Numbered from the stretch's first letter, positions 1-5,211 are shown. The stretch: DNA of 5,211 nucleotides from an uncultured Clostridiaceae bacterium (GCA_947175805.1 CAMWOF010000197.1:1-5211); one strand, 5' to 3'. Made by a program: numbers and translations. The notes: generated from the sequence alone by a model not told the origin.

Positions 1-55
1 ATGCACGAACGCTCATCTCGCGCCTTCGCCGCTCGATGTTCGTTGCTCTCACATA
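1..55. repeat. 55-bp direct repeat, copy 1
   Basis: This stretch is identical to 113-167, base for base over 55 bp, and begins with ATGCACGAACGCTCATC. It touches the left edge of the window, so the true unit may start further left. Inside it, ACGAAC (5-10) can pair with GTTCGT (38-43), and GCG (20-22) with CGC (27-29) around a CCTT loop, so a transcript could fold into an imperfect hairpin. It lies in the non-coding region beyond the 3' end of corA. No transposase, inverted termini or coding role is visible. I infer a dispersed intergenic repeat family, but a family cannot be shown from one window. Confidence 0.85.
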
Positions 56-64
56 TGTCCGCAC

Positions 65-101
65 AGAAGCACCTTTGCTTGCAAGCAAGCTGTTCTTTTT
101 T
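65..101 (+). terminator. T-tailed hairpin between the two repeats
   Basis: A perfect palindrome, TTGCTTGCAAGCAA (75-88), lies inside weaker outer pairing of AGAA (65-68) with TTCT (93-96). Six T residues follow at 96-101. This has the form of a plus-strand intrinsic terminator, but the core has to open a few bases to form a loop and the outer stem is interrupted. It could end transcripts entering from the left of the window, or be a structural part of the repeat element. Confidence 0.4.
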
Positions 102-112
102 ACCTTTTCTAT

Positions 113-167
113 ATGCACGAACGCTCATCTCGCGCCTTCGCCGCTCGATGTTCGTTGCTCTCACATA
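113..167. repeat. 55-bp direct repeat, copy 2
   Basis: This is a perfect second copy of 1-55, offset by 112 bp with 57 bp between the copies. The offset is not a multiple of three and the unit is not multiple-of-three in length, so the repeat is not conserved as a tandem peptide. A 10-base piece of it, GCACGAACGC (115-124), reappears inverted as GCGTTCGTGC at 221-230, seven bases before the corA stop codon on the plus-strand map. The pair flanks the corA terminator, which may mark the edges of a small inserted element. Confidence 0.85.
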
Positions 168-174
168 GCCTCTT

Positions 175-213
175 AAAAATGCAACCTTCTGCAAGCAGCA
201 GTTGCATTTTTTT
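175..213 (-). terminator. Bidirectional-type intrinsic terminator after corA
   Basis: ATGCAAC (179-185) pairs with GTTGCAT (201-207), and the stem can extend through the flanking A and T runs. An inner TGC/GCA pair (190-192 with 198-200) tightens the loop. The corA stop codon is about 25 bp away, so on the minus strand this is the natural corA terminator, with a run of four to five U. On the plus strand the tail is six to seven T, so it could also stop transcription arriving from the left. Confidence 0.8.
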
Positions 214-237
214 CGAGTCTGCGTTCGTGCTTATCGT

Positions 238-1179
238 TCACATCATCTTTGTCTTGCGCAGCACCCACATGGATATGGCGCAGATTACCAAAATAATACA
301 GCAAATGACGGCAAAGCCACTCTCCCATGTCACAAAGGGCATGCCTGCACTGTTTAGATTCATGCCGTACAAGCCGGAAACGATGTTTGGAATCGCCATC
401 ACGATGGTGATTGCCGTCAGATACTTCATAGTGATATTCAGACGGTTATCCAGCACCGCACTCATCAGCTCCCTTGTACCATTGATAATATCACGGTAAA
501 TCTGAGTCATCTCAATTGCCTGCTTATTCTCAATCAGCACATCCTCCAGCAAATCCTTGTCCTCCGGATACTGCTTAATCCGCTCATACCTGGTGAGACG
601 TTCTAACACCGCACCGTTTCCCCGCAGGGAAGTGGCAAAATATACAAGGTTAGACTCCAGCTCATGAAGGTTAATCAAATCAGAATCCTCTGTCTTTTCA
701 TTGATACGCTCCTCCACCTGAATCCGCTTGCGGTTAATATTCCGCAGATACATCTGGTAGGTCACGCAGCACCTATACAAAATCTGGTACAGAAACCGCA
801 TCTGCTTCTTTGTACTGAAATCCCTGACAGTGCTCTTGACAAAGTAATTCAGAATCGGCGTCTCTTCCGCGCAAACCGTGATAATATGGCCCATTGTCAA
901 AATAATGCCCAGCGGAAATGTGGTATATGCCTCCGTATTATTACGAACCTCCGACATAGGGATATCCACCAGAATCAGGGTATAATCGTCCTCTAAGCTG
1001 ACACGTGCGCTCTCCTCATCATCCAATGCTGCCCGCACATCTGCGGGGTCAAGAGAAAATCGCTGTGCAACGGATTGAATCTCATCAATAGAGGGCTTCG
1101 TCATGCAAATCCATGTGCCTTCCTCATATTCCTGTAATTCATGAATAATATTATCGTCTGTCCTATATATGCTTATCAT
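238..1179 (-). CDS. corA: CorA-family divalent metal ion transporter (313 aa)
   Basis: This is a predicted magnesium/cobalt/nickel channel of the CorA (MIT) family, which works in the cytoplasmic membrane as a homopentamer. The visible order is typical: a soluble alpha/beta N-terminal domain (about 1-120), a long charged helical region (about 125-250) that forms the stalk helix in the family, then two membrane segments near the C terminus (about 253-270 and 286-307). The signature YGMN motif is at 271-274, directly after the first membrane segment, followed by a short loop and a basic tail (RKTK). Length is normal for the family. The start MISIYRTDDN resembles the usual N terminus of Firmicute homologues. 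The ribosome site is weak (AGGTTGGA ending a few bases before ATG). It is divergent from the AraC-type gene, and its long leader carries two terminator-like hairpins. Ion specificity cannot be read from the sequence. The family call is firm; the symbol denotes the family. Confidence 0.92.
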   Translation of the reverse strand: MISIYRTDDNIIHELQEYEEGTWICMTKPSIDEIQSVAQRFSLDPADVRAALDDEESARVSLEDDYTLILVDIPMSEVRNNTEAYTTFPLGIILTMGHIITVCAEETPILNYFVKSTVRDFSTKKQMRFLYQILYRCCVTYQMYLRNINRKRIQVEERINEKTEDSDLINLHELESNLVYFATSLRGNGAVLERLTRYERIKQYPEDKDLLEDVLIENKQAIEMTQIYRDIINGTRELMSAVLDNRLNITMKYLTAITIVMAIPNIVSGLYGMNLNSAGMPFVTWESGFAVICCIILVICAISMWVLRKTKMM

Positions 1180-1231
1180 GCTTCCAACCTGCCAACTCTA
1201 AATAATACAAGCTCTCATGAGATAAGATGAT

Positions 1232-1291
1232 AAAAAATAAGCCAATCCCATCAGGCTATCATCAGTATAACCTATTATCGGGGATTTGGCT
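1232..1291 (-). terminator. Second minus-strand terminator-like hairpin before corA
   Basis: AGCCAATCCC (1240-1249) pairs with GGGATTTGGCT (1281-1291), giving ten base pairs with one bulged T. An inner stem GGUUAU/AUAGCC closes a seven-base loop. The inner stem contains a U-G pair on the minus-strand RNA that would be a C-A mismatch on the plus strand, and the U-rich tail (1232-1239 read on the minus strand) also lies on the minus side. It is about 55 bp upstream of the corA start. Its arms overlap a possible proximal corA promoter, so it could instead be a DNA operator. Confidence 0.5.
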
Positions 1292-1292
1292 A
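1264..1292 (-). promoter_or_regulatory. Possible proximal corA promoter
   Basis: On the minus strand, TAGCCA (1287-1292) and TATACT (1264-1269) are 17 bp apart and match the SigA consensus at 4/6 and 5/6 positions. Predicted transcription would start near 1257, about 78 nt before the corA ATG, bypassing both hairpins. The -35 element coincides with one arm of the inverted repeat at 1240-1291, so a protein binding that dyad would affect this promoter. This is consensus matching only. Confidence 0.4.
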
Positions 1293-1293
1293 T

Positions 1294-1349
1294 GATAAAA
1301 ATAAAAAAAAATTAAAAACGGGCTGCAGCATTTATATGCATACAACCCG
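1294..1349 (-). terminator. Strong minus-strand intrinsic terminator inside the divergent region
   Basis: Read on the minus strand, CGGGUUGUA (1349-1341) pairs with UGCAGCCCG (1327-1319) and an inner GCAU/AUGC stem closes an AUAA loop. Very long U-tracts follow (UUUUUAAUUUUUUUUU and more, 1318-1294). Two positions are G-U pairs on the minus RNA but would be C-A mismatches on the plus RNA, so strand assignment is clear. It lies about 140 bp upstream of the corA start and no gene on the minus strand precedes it before the AraC gene, so it must end either a leader or a small RNA. Confidence 0.7.
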
Positions 1350-1397
1350 AATATGGGGGGCAAATTCAATCTACGCGCTTATAATACAACGAAATAT

Positions 1398-1426
1398 TTG
1401 CGTTTTCTATCACAAAATGCTATAAT
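1398..1426 (+). promoter_or_regulatory. Promoter of the AraC-family gene
   Basis: TTGCGT (1398-1403) is followed after 17 bp by a perfect TATAAT (1421-1426), preceded by TG in the extended -10 position (1418-1419). Transcription should start near 1433, leaving an untranslated leader of about 92 nt. A small dyad, CGAAATATTTGCG (1390-1402), overlaps the -35 and could be an operator. The -10 box abuts the -10 of the opposing minus-strand promoter. Confidence 0.65.
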
Positions 1427-1454
1427 TTTATAACAATCCTGCAAAAATTATCAA
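1427..1454 (-). promoter_or_regulatory. Distal minus-strand promoter toward corA
   Basis: On the minus strand, TTGATA (1449-1454) and TATAAA (1427-1432) each match the SigA consensus at 5/6 positions. Spacing is 16 bp and an extended -10 TG is present. Transcription would begin near 1420 and run toward corA through the two hairpins. The box touches the -10 of the AraC-gene promoter, so one polymerase would exclude the other. Confidence 0.5.
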
Positions 1455-1524
1455 AATCGCATAGTTTTTCAGGGAGTTTTTTCAGAGAGCTGCTAAATAT
1501 TTTTCCTGTAAAGGAGACTGACAC

Positions 1525-2415
1525 ATGGGCGAAAGCACTTTAGTTCTTAATTCCAATTTATCCGAAAATGTTGACTACAATACTTCCTTGCTGCCAATCA
1601 AAGCACGCTATTGCCACCAGTCCTGGTATACGGACAAAAAAGCGCCCTGCCACTGGCATGCGGAGGTAGAATGTATTTATGTATTAGAGGGCAGTATGAC
1701 CTATTATGTCAATGATAAAACCTATGAGCTGGCACATGGCGACAGCCTGTTTGTAAATGCCAACCGGCTGCACTTCTGCCAGTCAGAAAAGGACAGTGAC
1801 TGCTACTATATGGTGCTTTTGCTGAATCCCTCCTGCCTGGTAACAAATCCGGGGCTGGAGGCCCGTTTTATCAATCCGGTCATCTTTGATAATGGTCTGG
1901 ATGCCATTATTATGCATTCCTCCGGCTGGCAAAAGGATGCATCCGCCCTGATTCGGGAAATATTTGAATTGGTGCTGTCGGACGAAAAGGAATATGCCCT
2001 GACAATTATGCAGGATATCTATGCCTTCTGGAACCTGCTCTACCAAAACACGCACAGATCCCATCAAGGGGAACCGAACACCGCCAGAATGAATTCCCTG
2101 AAGGAAATGATTACCTTCGTCCAGCTTCACTATCAGAAAAAGCTTTCCCTTTCAGACATCGCCGCTTCCGGAATGATGTGTGAGAGCAAGTGCTGTGCTC
2201 TCTTTAAAGCGACTCTGCACCAGTCACCAATGGCATATCTGACCTCGTATCGGATTCGAAGCAGCTTAGCGCTTCTTACCGGCACCAACAAGAGCATCAC
2301 AGACATTGCTCTATCCTGCGGTTTTAACAGCGGAAGCTACTACACGGAGACCTTTCAAAAGCTCATGAAAATGACGCCAAAAAATTACCGCAAAACACAT
2401 CTTGCTCAGCAATAA
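1525..2415 (+). CDS. AraC-family transcriptional regulator with cupin sensor domain (296 aa)
   Basis: This is a predicted DNA-binding regulator of the AraC/XylS family, acting in the cytoplasm. The N-terminal half carries an AraC-type cupin fold: HWH (43-45), then a run reading as VLEGSMTYYVND (53-64) and HGDSLFVNANRLH (71-83), the usual ligand-binding jelly roll of sugar-responsive members. A helical linker follows (about 138-190). The C-terminal domain (about 190-290) has two helix-turn-helix motifs, one around 207-228 (LSLSDIAASGMMCESKCCA) and one around 256-278 with the family hallmark ITDIALSCGFNSGSYY, and ends in the common TPKNYRK. The start is set by AAGGAG at 1511-1516, eight bases before ATG. 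It has its own promoter and is divergent from corA. Its ligand and targets cannot be named; autoregulation or control of the neighbouring minus-strand genes is possible. Cysteine content in the recognition region (C219, C223, C224) is a little unusual. Confidence 0.92.
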   Translation: MGESTLVLNSNLSENVDYNTSLLPIKARYCHQSWYTDKKAPCHWHAEVECIYVLEGSMTYYVNDKTYELAHGDSLFVNANRLHFCQSEKDSDCYYMVLLLNPSCLVTNPGLEARFINPVIFDNGLDAIIMHSSGWQKDASALIREIFELVLSDEKEYALTIMQDIYAFWNLLYQNTHRSHQGEPNTARMNSLKEMITFVQLHYQKKLSLSDIAASGMMCESKCCALFKATLHQSPMAYLTSYRIRSSLALLTGTNKSITDIALSCGFNSGSYYTETFQKLMKMTPKNYRKTHLAQQ

Positions 2416-3698
2416 CCATCGCCGGTCAGCCCAATTATTTCACACAGGCGCATGCAGCGGGCTTTTTCCGTATGGGAAGCCTCCACCGCCGCCTGTCCCC
2501 CGACAGAAAGCTGCTCCAATGCAGCATGATCGGACAAATATCGCTCAAGCTTTTCCGGAATCAAATCCAAATGCTCTAATTCATACGTAAGAAGCTCTTT
2601 CCCATCCGTAAAGCAGCGGGACAGCATTTTACTTGTATCGGTTAAACTCACTGCGCCGCTTCGCATGGCAGTGAGCACCCTGTCATGGATACCGGATTTA
2701 AACCAAGGCATCACATTAACTGCAATTTTTGCGGAGGCAAGCACTCTCGGGGAATCCTTAAAGGGAACCATGTCGTGAATCTCCAGCTGCGAGGCATATT
2801 TTGTATCCCATAAGTCCCACATACCGCCGTACACTGCCAGCTTTCTTCCCGTCTGAAGCACAGACTCCAGCACCCGCTCCCGAAAGTAAGATTTTACAAA
2901 CATATCCACCATAAAGAACGTATATAAACGATCAGGGATATTTATGCCATTTTCCAAACCTTTGTCAGACCCTGTGCCTGTCTTTCCCAGTGAAGCGCTC
3001 AAATCCTGCTCCCCCGCCAGCCGGAGCATCGCCGTCTCAAAGTTCATGGAGGGTTCCGCAAGCAGAAGCTCACAGAGCCGCTTCATCTCATCCGAGAACG
3101 GCTGGTCAAAGGTGCATATTTTCTTATATATAATATTGGAATCCGAAAAGGTGCCGGTAAATATAATATCACGGCTCTTTGGAATCTCATTGATTGATCG
3201 GTGCGTAAAATCCAGCGTCTCTATCGCTCCGCTCTGATAGAGCTTAGATACCTGATATCCCTCACTGCCCGCTAAAAACGGCAGTCCGCAGAGAGGCAGC
3301 ACCGACACAGACTTGATGTGGGGATAATATCTTCTTATGTAATCTGCATGCTCATCATCCAGGCAGATGACATGAAACCGCCTAAGCTGCGCCTTTAGCT
3401 GCTTATTGTGGTATAGCGGATGGTCTAAAATGTAATCATAAAAAGGCGCATCTATCCTGTCCAGAAACAAATCACCCTCGTCTGTATCCAGATTCGGCAG
3501 CAGGGAATTAAAATCCAGCATGGCGTCAAAATGAACGCCTTCGTAACGCTCCATATTTGTCAGCGGCTCACTGTCCGTACAAAAATATTCCACTTCATGC
3601 CCCATCTCCTCTAACGTCCTGCCGTAAAGGTCTGCCAGATAAAAGGTGGAGTCATAGCAGACTGATTTAATTTTAAAGATTAGAAATTTATATTTCAT
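2406..3698 (-). CDS. CgeB-like glycosyltransferase, GT-B fold (430 aa)
   Basis: This is a predicted cytoplasmic glycosyltransferase of the Glyco_trans_1_2/CgeB type; donor and acceptor are unknown. The N-terminal half begins with a Rossmann-like strand-helix unit (MKYKFLIFKI, then LADLYGRTLEEMGHEVEYF at 21-39). The C-terminal half (about 280-420) contains the diagnostic nucleotide-sugar part: YGGMWD (290-295), VPF (311-313), ASAKIAVNVMPWFKSGIHDR (321-340), AMRSGAVSLTD (344-354), then FTDGKELLTY (363-372) and a terminal HT/R helix (409-417). The glutamate usually found in the helix after HxR is not at its expected place (VLTAM, 341-345). A Gly/Ser/Lys-rich stretch (about 236-252) looks like a loop between domains. 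Its ATG lies inside the end of the chorismate mutase gene (11-bp overlap), which suggests translational coupling. The 3' end overlaps the AraC-type gene by 10 bp. In Bacillus, CgeB relatives act in spore maturation; a spore role here is not shown. Confidence 0.8.
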   Translation of the reverse strand: MKYKFLIFKIKSVCYDSTFYLADLYGRTLEEMGHEVEYFCTDSEPLTNMERYEGVHFDAMLDFNSLLPNLDTDEGDLFLDRIDAPFYDYILDHPLYHNKQLKAQLRRFHVICLDDEHADYIRRYYPHIKSVSVLPLCGLPFLAGSEGYQVSKLYQSGAIETLDFTHRSINEIPKSRDIIFTGTFSDSNIIYKKICTFDQPFSDEMKRLCELLLAEPSMNFETAMLRLAGEQDLSASLGKTGTGSDKGLENGINIPDRLYTFFMVDMFVKSYFRERVLESVLQTGRKLAVYGGMWDLWDTKYASQLEIHDMVPFKDSPRVLASAKIAVNVMPWFKSGIHDRVLTAMRSGAVSLTDTSKMLSRCFTDGKELLTYELEHLDLIPEKLERYLSDHAALEQLSVGGQAAVEASHTEKARCMRLCEIIGLTGDGYC

Positions 3699-4539
3699 AG
3701 CTGCCTAAAATCTCCAATTTCTCTGTCTCCTCTGAGAGCTGAAAAATAAGCGCTCTGCCCTCCTGGCTTAACAGGTTCATATCCAGCTCCAGAAAAAATT
3801 CATAATTCCAATTCTCCCGCTGCCCGTTAGGAAGAGAATGTATCTCAGTCAGGTTTACACCGTAATCGGAAATCATGGACAAAATACTGCTCAGGCTTCC
3901 GCTTCTGTTCGGGCATACAAAAACAATCTTCAATCGGTTATGGTTCGGCAGGACAACGAGCTTTTTAGAAAACACCGCCACCTTTTTCATGACGCCATCC
4001 TCCTCCCTCACATAGCAGCCATTGATATACAGCTTGTATTTTGTCAGCATCTGATGCAGGGCATCTGACACACCAAAGCTGATATTTTCCAGAATACCTG
4101 CACCCGCAGACACGCTGCCGCCGCTTACCATACTGCCAATCTCATCGAAGGTATTTACCGTCACCACCCGGTCCTTAGAATACATATCGCAGATATAAAG
4201 CTCCTGCTTGCGCATCGCCAGCCTATCCACCGCAGGCGCCTCTGTCTCATAGGAAAATGGAAAACAGTCCCGAAGCGCCAGTGTACGCCCGTACTGATAT
4301 TTTCTGCTAATTTCCATAATCCGCTTAATCAGCGCTGTATATTCCTTCACGATAGAGGAATCCACATCCTTTGTCAGGCTGCTTATGATAATCTCCTCCC
4401 TGTCCGGCTTGAATATCGCATCCGCCGTCTCCGCCTTGATTGCCGCCACATTATCCGCCAGCCTCATTCGCTGGGCAAACAGCTCCTTAATCTGTCCGTC
4501 CACCCTGTCAATCTCCGTCCTCACCTCTCCTAATGTCAT
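3688..4539 (-). CDS. Chorismate mutase (AroQ) fused to a truncated prephenate dehydratase-like segment and ACT domain (283 aa)
   Basis: The N-terminal domain (about 3-85) is an AroQ-type chorismate mutase, converting chorismate to prephenate. Aligned by eye to the E. coli P-protein, the catalytic residues are present: R7, R24, K35, R47, E48, S78, Q82. The C terminus (about 204-282) is the ACT regulatory domain of PheA-type enzymes, ending in GSYE. Between them only the first half of a prephenate dehydratase domain is recognisable (TFDEIGSMVSGG, then ILENIS at 149-154, then KYKLYINGCY at 167-176). It jumps almost directly to the segment that precedes ACT (FSKKLVVLP, 190-198). The SHPQ-type and TRF-type catalytic segments are absent, and the protein is some 80-90 residues shorter than usual bifunctional PheA. 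I infer mutase activity without dehydratase activity. The ATG at 4539 is preferred over an in-frame TTG at 4563 because AAAGGAG precedes it by six bases. It is cotranscribed with the TraX-like gene 13 bp upstream. Confidence 0.82.
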   Translation of the reverse strand: MTLGEVRTEIDRVDGQIKELFAQRMRLADNVAAIKAETADAIFKPDREEIIISSLTKDVDSSIVKEYTALIKRIMEISRKYQYGRTLALRDCFPFSYETEAPAVDRLAMRKQELYICDMYSKDRVVTVNTFDEIGSMVSGGSVSAGAGILENISFGVSDALHQMLTKYKLYINGCYVREEDGVMKKVAVFSKKLVVLPNHNRLKIVFVCPNRSGSLSSILSMISDYGVNLTEIHSLPNGQRENWNYEFFLELDMNLLSQEGRALIFQLSEETEKLEILGSYEI

Positions 4540-4545
4540 AAGCTT

Positions 4546-4552
4546 CTCCTTT
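4546..4552 (-). promoter_or_regulatory. Ribosome binding site that fixes the chorismate mutase start
   Basis: AAAGGAG on the minus strand lies six bases before the ATG at 4539 and entirely within the 13-bp gap after the TAG stop of the TraX-like gene. A longer frame from a TTG at 4563 would turn this site into codons (RRKEKL), which is why the shorter start is chosen. Confidence 0.85.
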
Positions 4553-5211
4553 CTACGACCCAAATACCGCTATCCTCACCAACGCAATAATAAGCAGATG
4601 CACCGGGTAAAACAAGTAAAATATATATTTCAGCCGCCAGCCCCGCTCACCGTTATAAAAATGCATCGGGATGAACGCCACAAAGCCGGCAATTTCAATC
4701 ATGCCCGCACCCAGCAGGGTAACTGCGCCCGCAATATCACGCACAAACTCATTATCATGCAGGACATAAAATACAAATATCAACAGCACCCCTACAAATT
4801 CATAATCCGTGCGCAAAAGGAGCGCAAGGATACCGAAGGCAACTAAAACCAGAATAGAAAAAATACGCTGTCCGTACTTCGCACTGCGGATTTTGTCACA
4901 CAGGCAGACCGCCAGCAAACCGAGAAACAGTGTAAAATACACATTTTGATGCTCCCATGCCCAAACGCTGTTATAGAAGGCAAGATTAAAAGGAATCTCC
5001 GAAACCAAGGCAAAAACAAACAGCCTTCCCAAGTATTTTTTTATATTCTTTGTGTGGAAATATCCTTCCACAAGTAAAAAGCAGAAAATCGGAAATGCCA
5101 TTCTCCCCACGCAGCGCATCGCCGAATCAATCACAGACCATGTCTTCACAATATCAGAATCCATGCCGTATTCATTGGCAAGCGCAGGAATCAGCCCCCT
5201 CTCAATAAACC
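4553..5211 (-). CDS. TraX-family integral membrane protein, partial (5' end beyond the window)
   Basis: The protein is almost entirely hydrophobic with about six to seven membrane segments. Numbered from a methionine at 5164, it shows the TraX-family block GRMAFPIFCFLLVEGYFHT (20-38), SEIPFNLAF (55-63), QNVYFTLFLGLLA (73-85), and the terminal YNGERG (170-175) followed by KYIFYLFYPVHLL (179-191). TraX of the F plasmid acetylates the pilin N terminus; chromosomal Firmicute members are common and their substrates are generally not known. The frame stays open without a stop from 5164 to the window edge, and the family normally has an additional N-terminal membrane segment before the GR-AFPIF block. 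The methionine at 5164 is therefore probably internal and the gene continues off the window. It is the first visible gene of a three-gene minus-strand cluster. No conjugation genes are nearby. Confidence 0.82.
   Translation of the reverse strand, partial: FIERGLIPALANEYGMDSDIVKTWSVIDSAMRCVGRMAFPIFCFLLVEGYFHTKNIKKYLGRLFVFALVSEIPFNLAFYNSVWAWEHQNVYFTLFLGLLAVCLCDKIRSAKYGQRIFSILVLVAFGILALLLRTDYEFVGVLLIFVFYVLHDNEFVRDIAGAVTLLGAGMIEIAGFVAFIPMHFYNGERGWRLKYIFYLFYPVHLLIIALVRIAVFGS

Larger units (their letters stand above)
1180..1420 (-). promoter_or_regulatory. Candidate attenuated leader upstream of corA
   Basis: If transcription starts at the minus-strand promoter described at 1427-1454, the RNA runs about 240 nt before the corA start and contains no convincing reading frame. 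It first offers a long-range stem GCAAAU/AUUUGC (1396-1401 with 1360-1365), then a C6 run (1355-1360 as G on the plus strand), then two hairpins each followed by a U-tract (1319-1349 and 1240-1291). The C run could pair with the GGG in the 5' arm of the first terminator and so act as an anti-terminator. I do not recognise the conserved core of the M-box magnesium riboswitch or of any other class I know. A short separately terminated RNA is an equally possible reading. Confidence 0.35.

Noticed and set aside
1..167. Two repeats with one spacer as a CRISPR remnant
   Set aside because: The 55-bp unit and 57-bp spacer are outside normal CRISPR sizes, the spacer contains a T-tailed palindrome, and there are no cas genes.
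1..230. Minus-strand frame open from 230 to the left edge, reading through both repeat copies
   Set aside because: There is no ribosome site or good start, it crosses two hairpins, and the two identical repeat copies are read in different frames, so the peptide is not conserved between copies.
113..499. Plus-strand open frame of 128 codons beginning in repeat copy 2
   Set aside because: It starts inside the repeat, has no ribosome site, runs through a terminator hairpin, and its second half is antisense to the membrane domain of corA.
664..996. Plus-strand frame of 110 codons
   Set aside because: It is antisense to the well-supported corA gene and resembles no family.
1180..1420. M-box (magnesium) riboswitch before corA
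   Set aside because: The location would fit, but the conserved M-box core is not visible to me, and the sequence is too AU-rich and loosely structured between the two hairpins to claim a known class.
1783..2130. Minus-strand frame of 115 codons
   Set aside because: It is a shadow of the AraC-type gene with no ribosome site or recognisable domain.
2944..3237. Plus-strand frames at 2402-2590 and 2944-3237
   Set aside because: Both are antisense to the glycosyltransferase gene, with low-complexity Ser/Pro-rich translations and no start signals.
4540..4563. TTG start at 4563 giving an eight-residue longer chorismate mutase
   Set aside because: The extra codons are made from the AAAGGAG ribosome site of the ATG at 4539 and overlap the upstream stop; the shorter form also matches usual AroQ N termini.
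3838..4846. Plus-strand frames at 3838-4068 and 4385-4846
   Set aside because: They are antisense to the chorismate mutase and TraX-like genes and have no supporting features.
4553..5211. TraX as a sign of a conjugative element
   Set aside because: TraX-family proteins are common on Firmicute chromosomes, and no relaxase, mating-pair or replication gene is present in the window.

Overview
The window looks like chromosomal DNA of a gut-type Firmicute, most likely Lachnospiraceae. The basis is moderate GC, strong AGGAG ribosome sites, U-tailed hairpin terminators, and the protein mix (CorA-type ion channel, cupin-AraC regulator, TraX-family membrane protein, CgeB-like glycosyltransferase). Genus is not determined. 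Nothing indicates a plasmid, phage or CRISPR locus.

Layout. Positions 1-237 are non-coding. They hold two identical 55-bp direct repeats (1-55 and 113-167) separated by a T-tailed hairpin, then a strong stem-loop that ends the corA transcript. A CorA-family metal ion transporter lies on the minus strand (238-1179). The 345-bp divergent region 1180-1524 contains abutting opposed promoters and two hairpins, both oriented to the minus strand and both followed by U-tracts, ahead of corA. It resembles an attenuated leader or a short terminated RNA. An AraC-family regulator with a cupin sensor domain is on the plus strand (1525-2415). It meets a minus-strand cluster tail-to-tail with a 10-bp overlap.

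The minus-strand cluster, in transcription order, is a TraX-family membrane protein (partial, entering from the right edge), an AroQ chorismate mutase fused to a cut-down prephenate-dehydratase remnant and an ACT domain, and a CgeB/Glyco_trans_1_2-type glycosyltransferase. The genes are separated by 13 bp and then overlap by 11 bp, so they are probably one translationally coupled operon. The joint role is not known. A membrane acyltransferase-like protein plus a cytoplasmic glycosyltransferase could suggest surface-glycan decoration, but the chorismate mutase does not obviously fit.

The points most worth a second look are the chorismate mutase-ACT protein, which keeps the mutase active-site residues but lacks the second half of the dehydratase domain; the doubled terminator-like leader before corA; and the 55-bp repeat pair.
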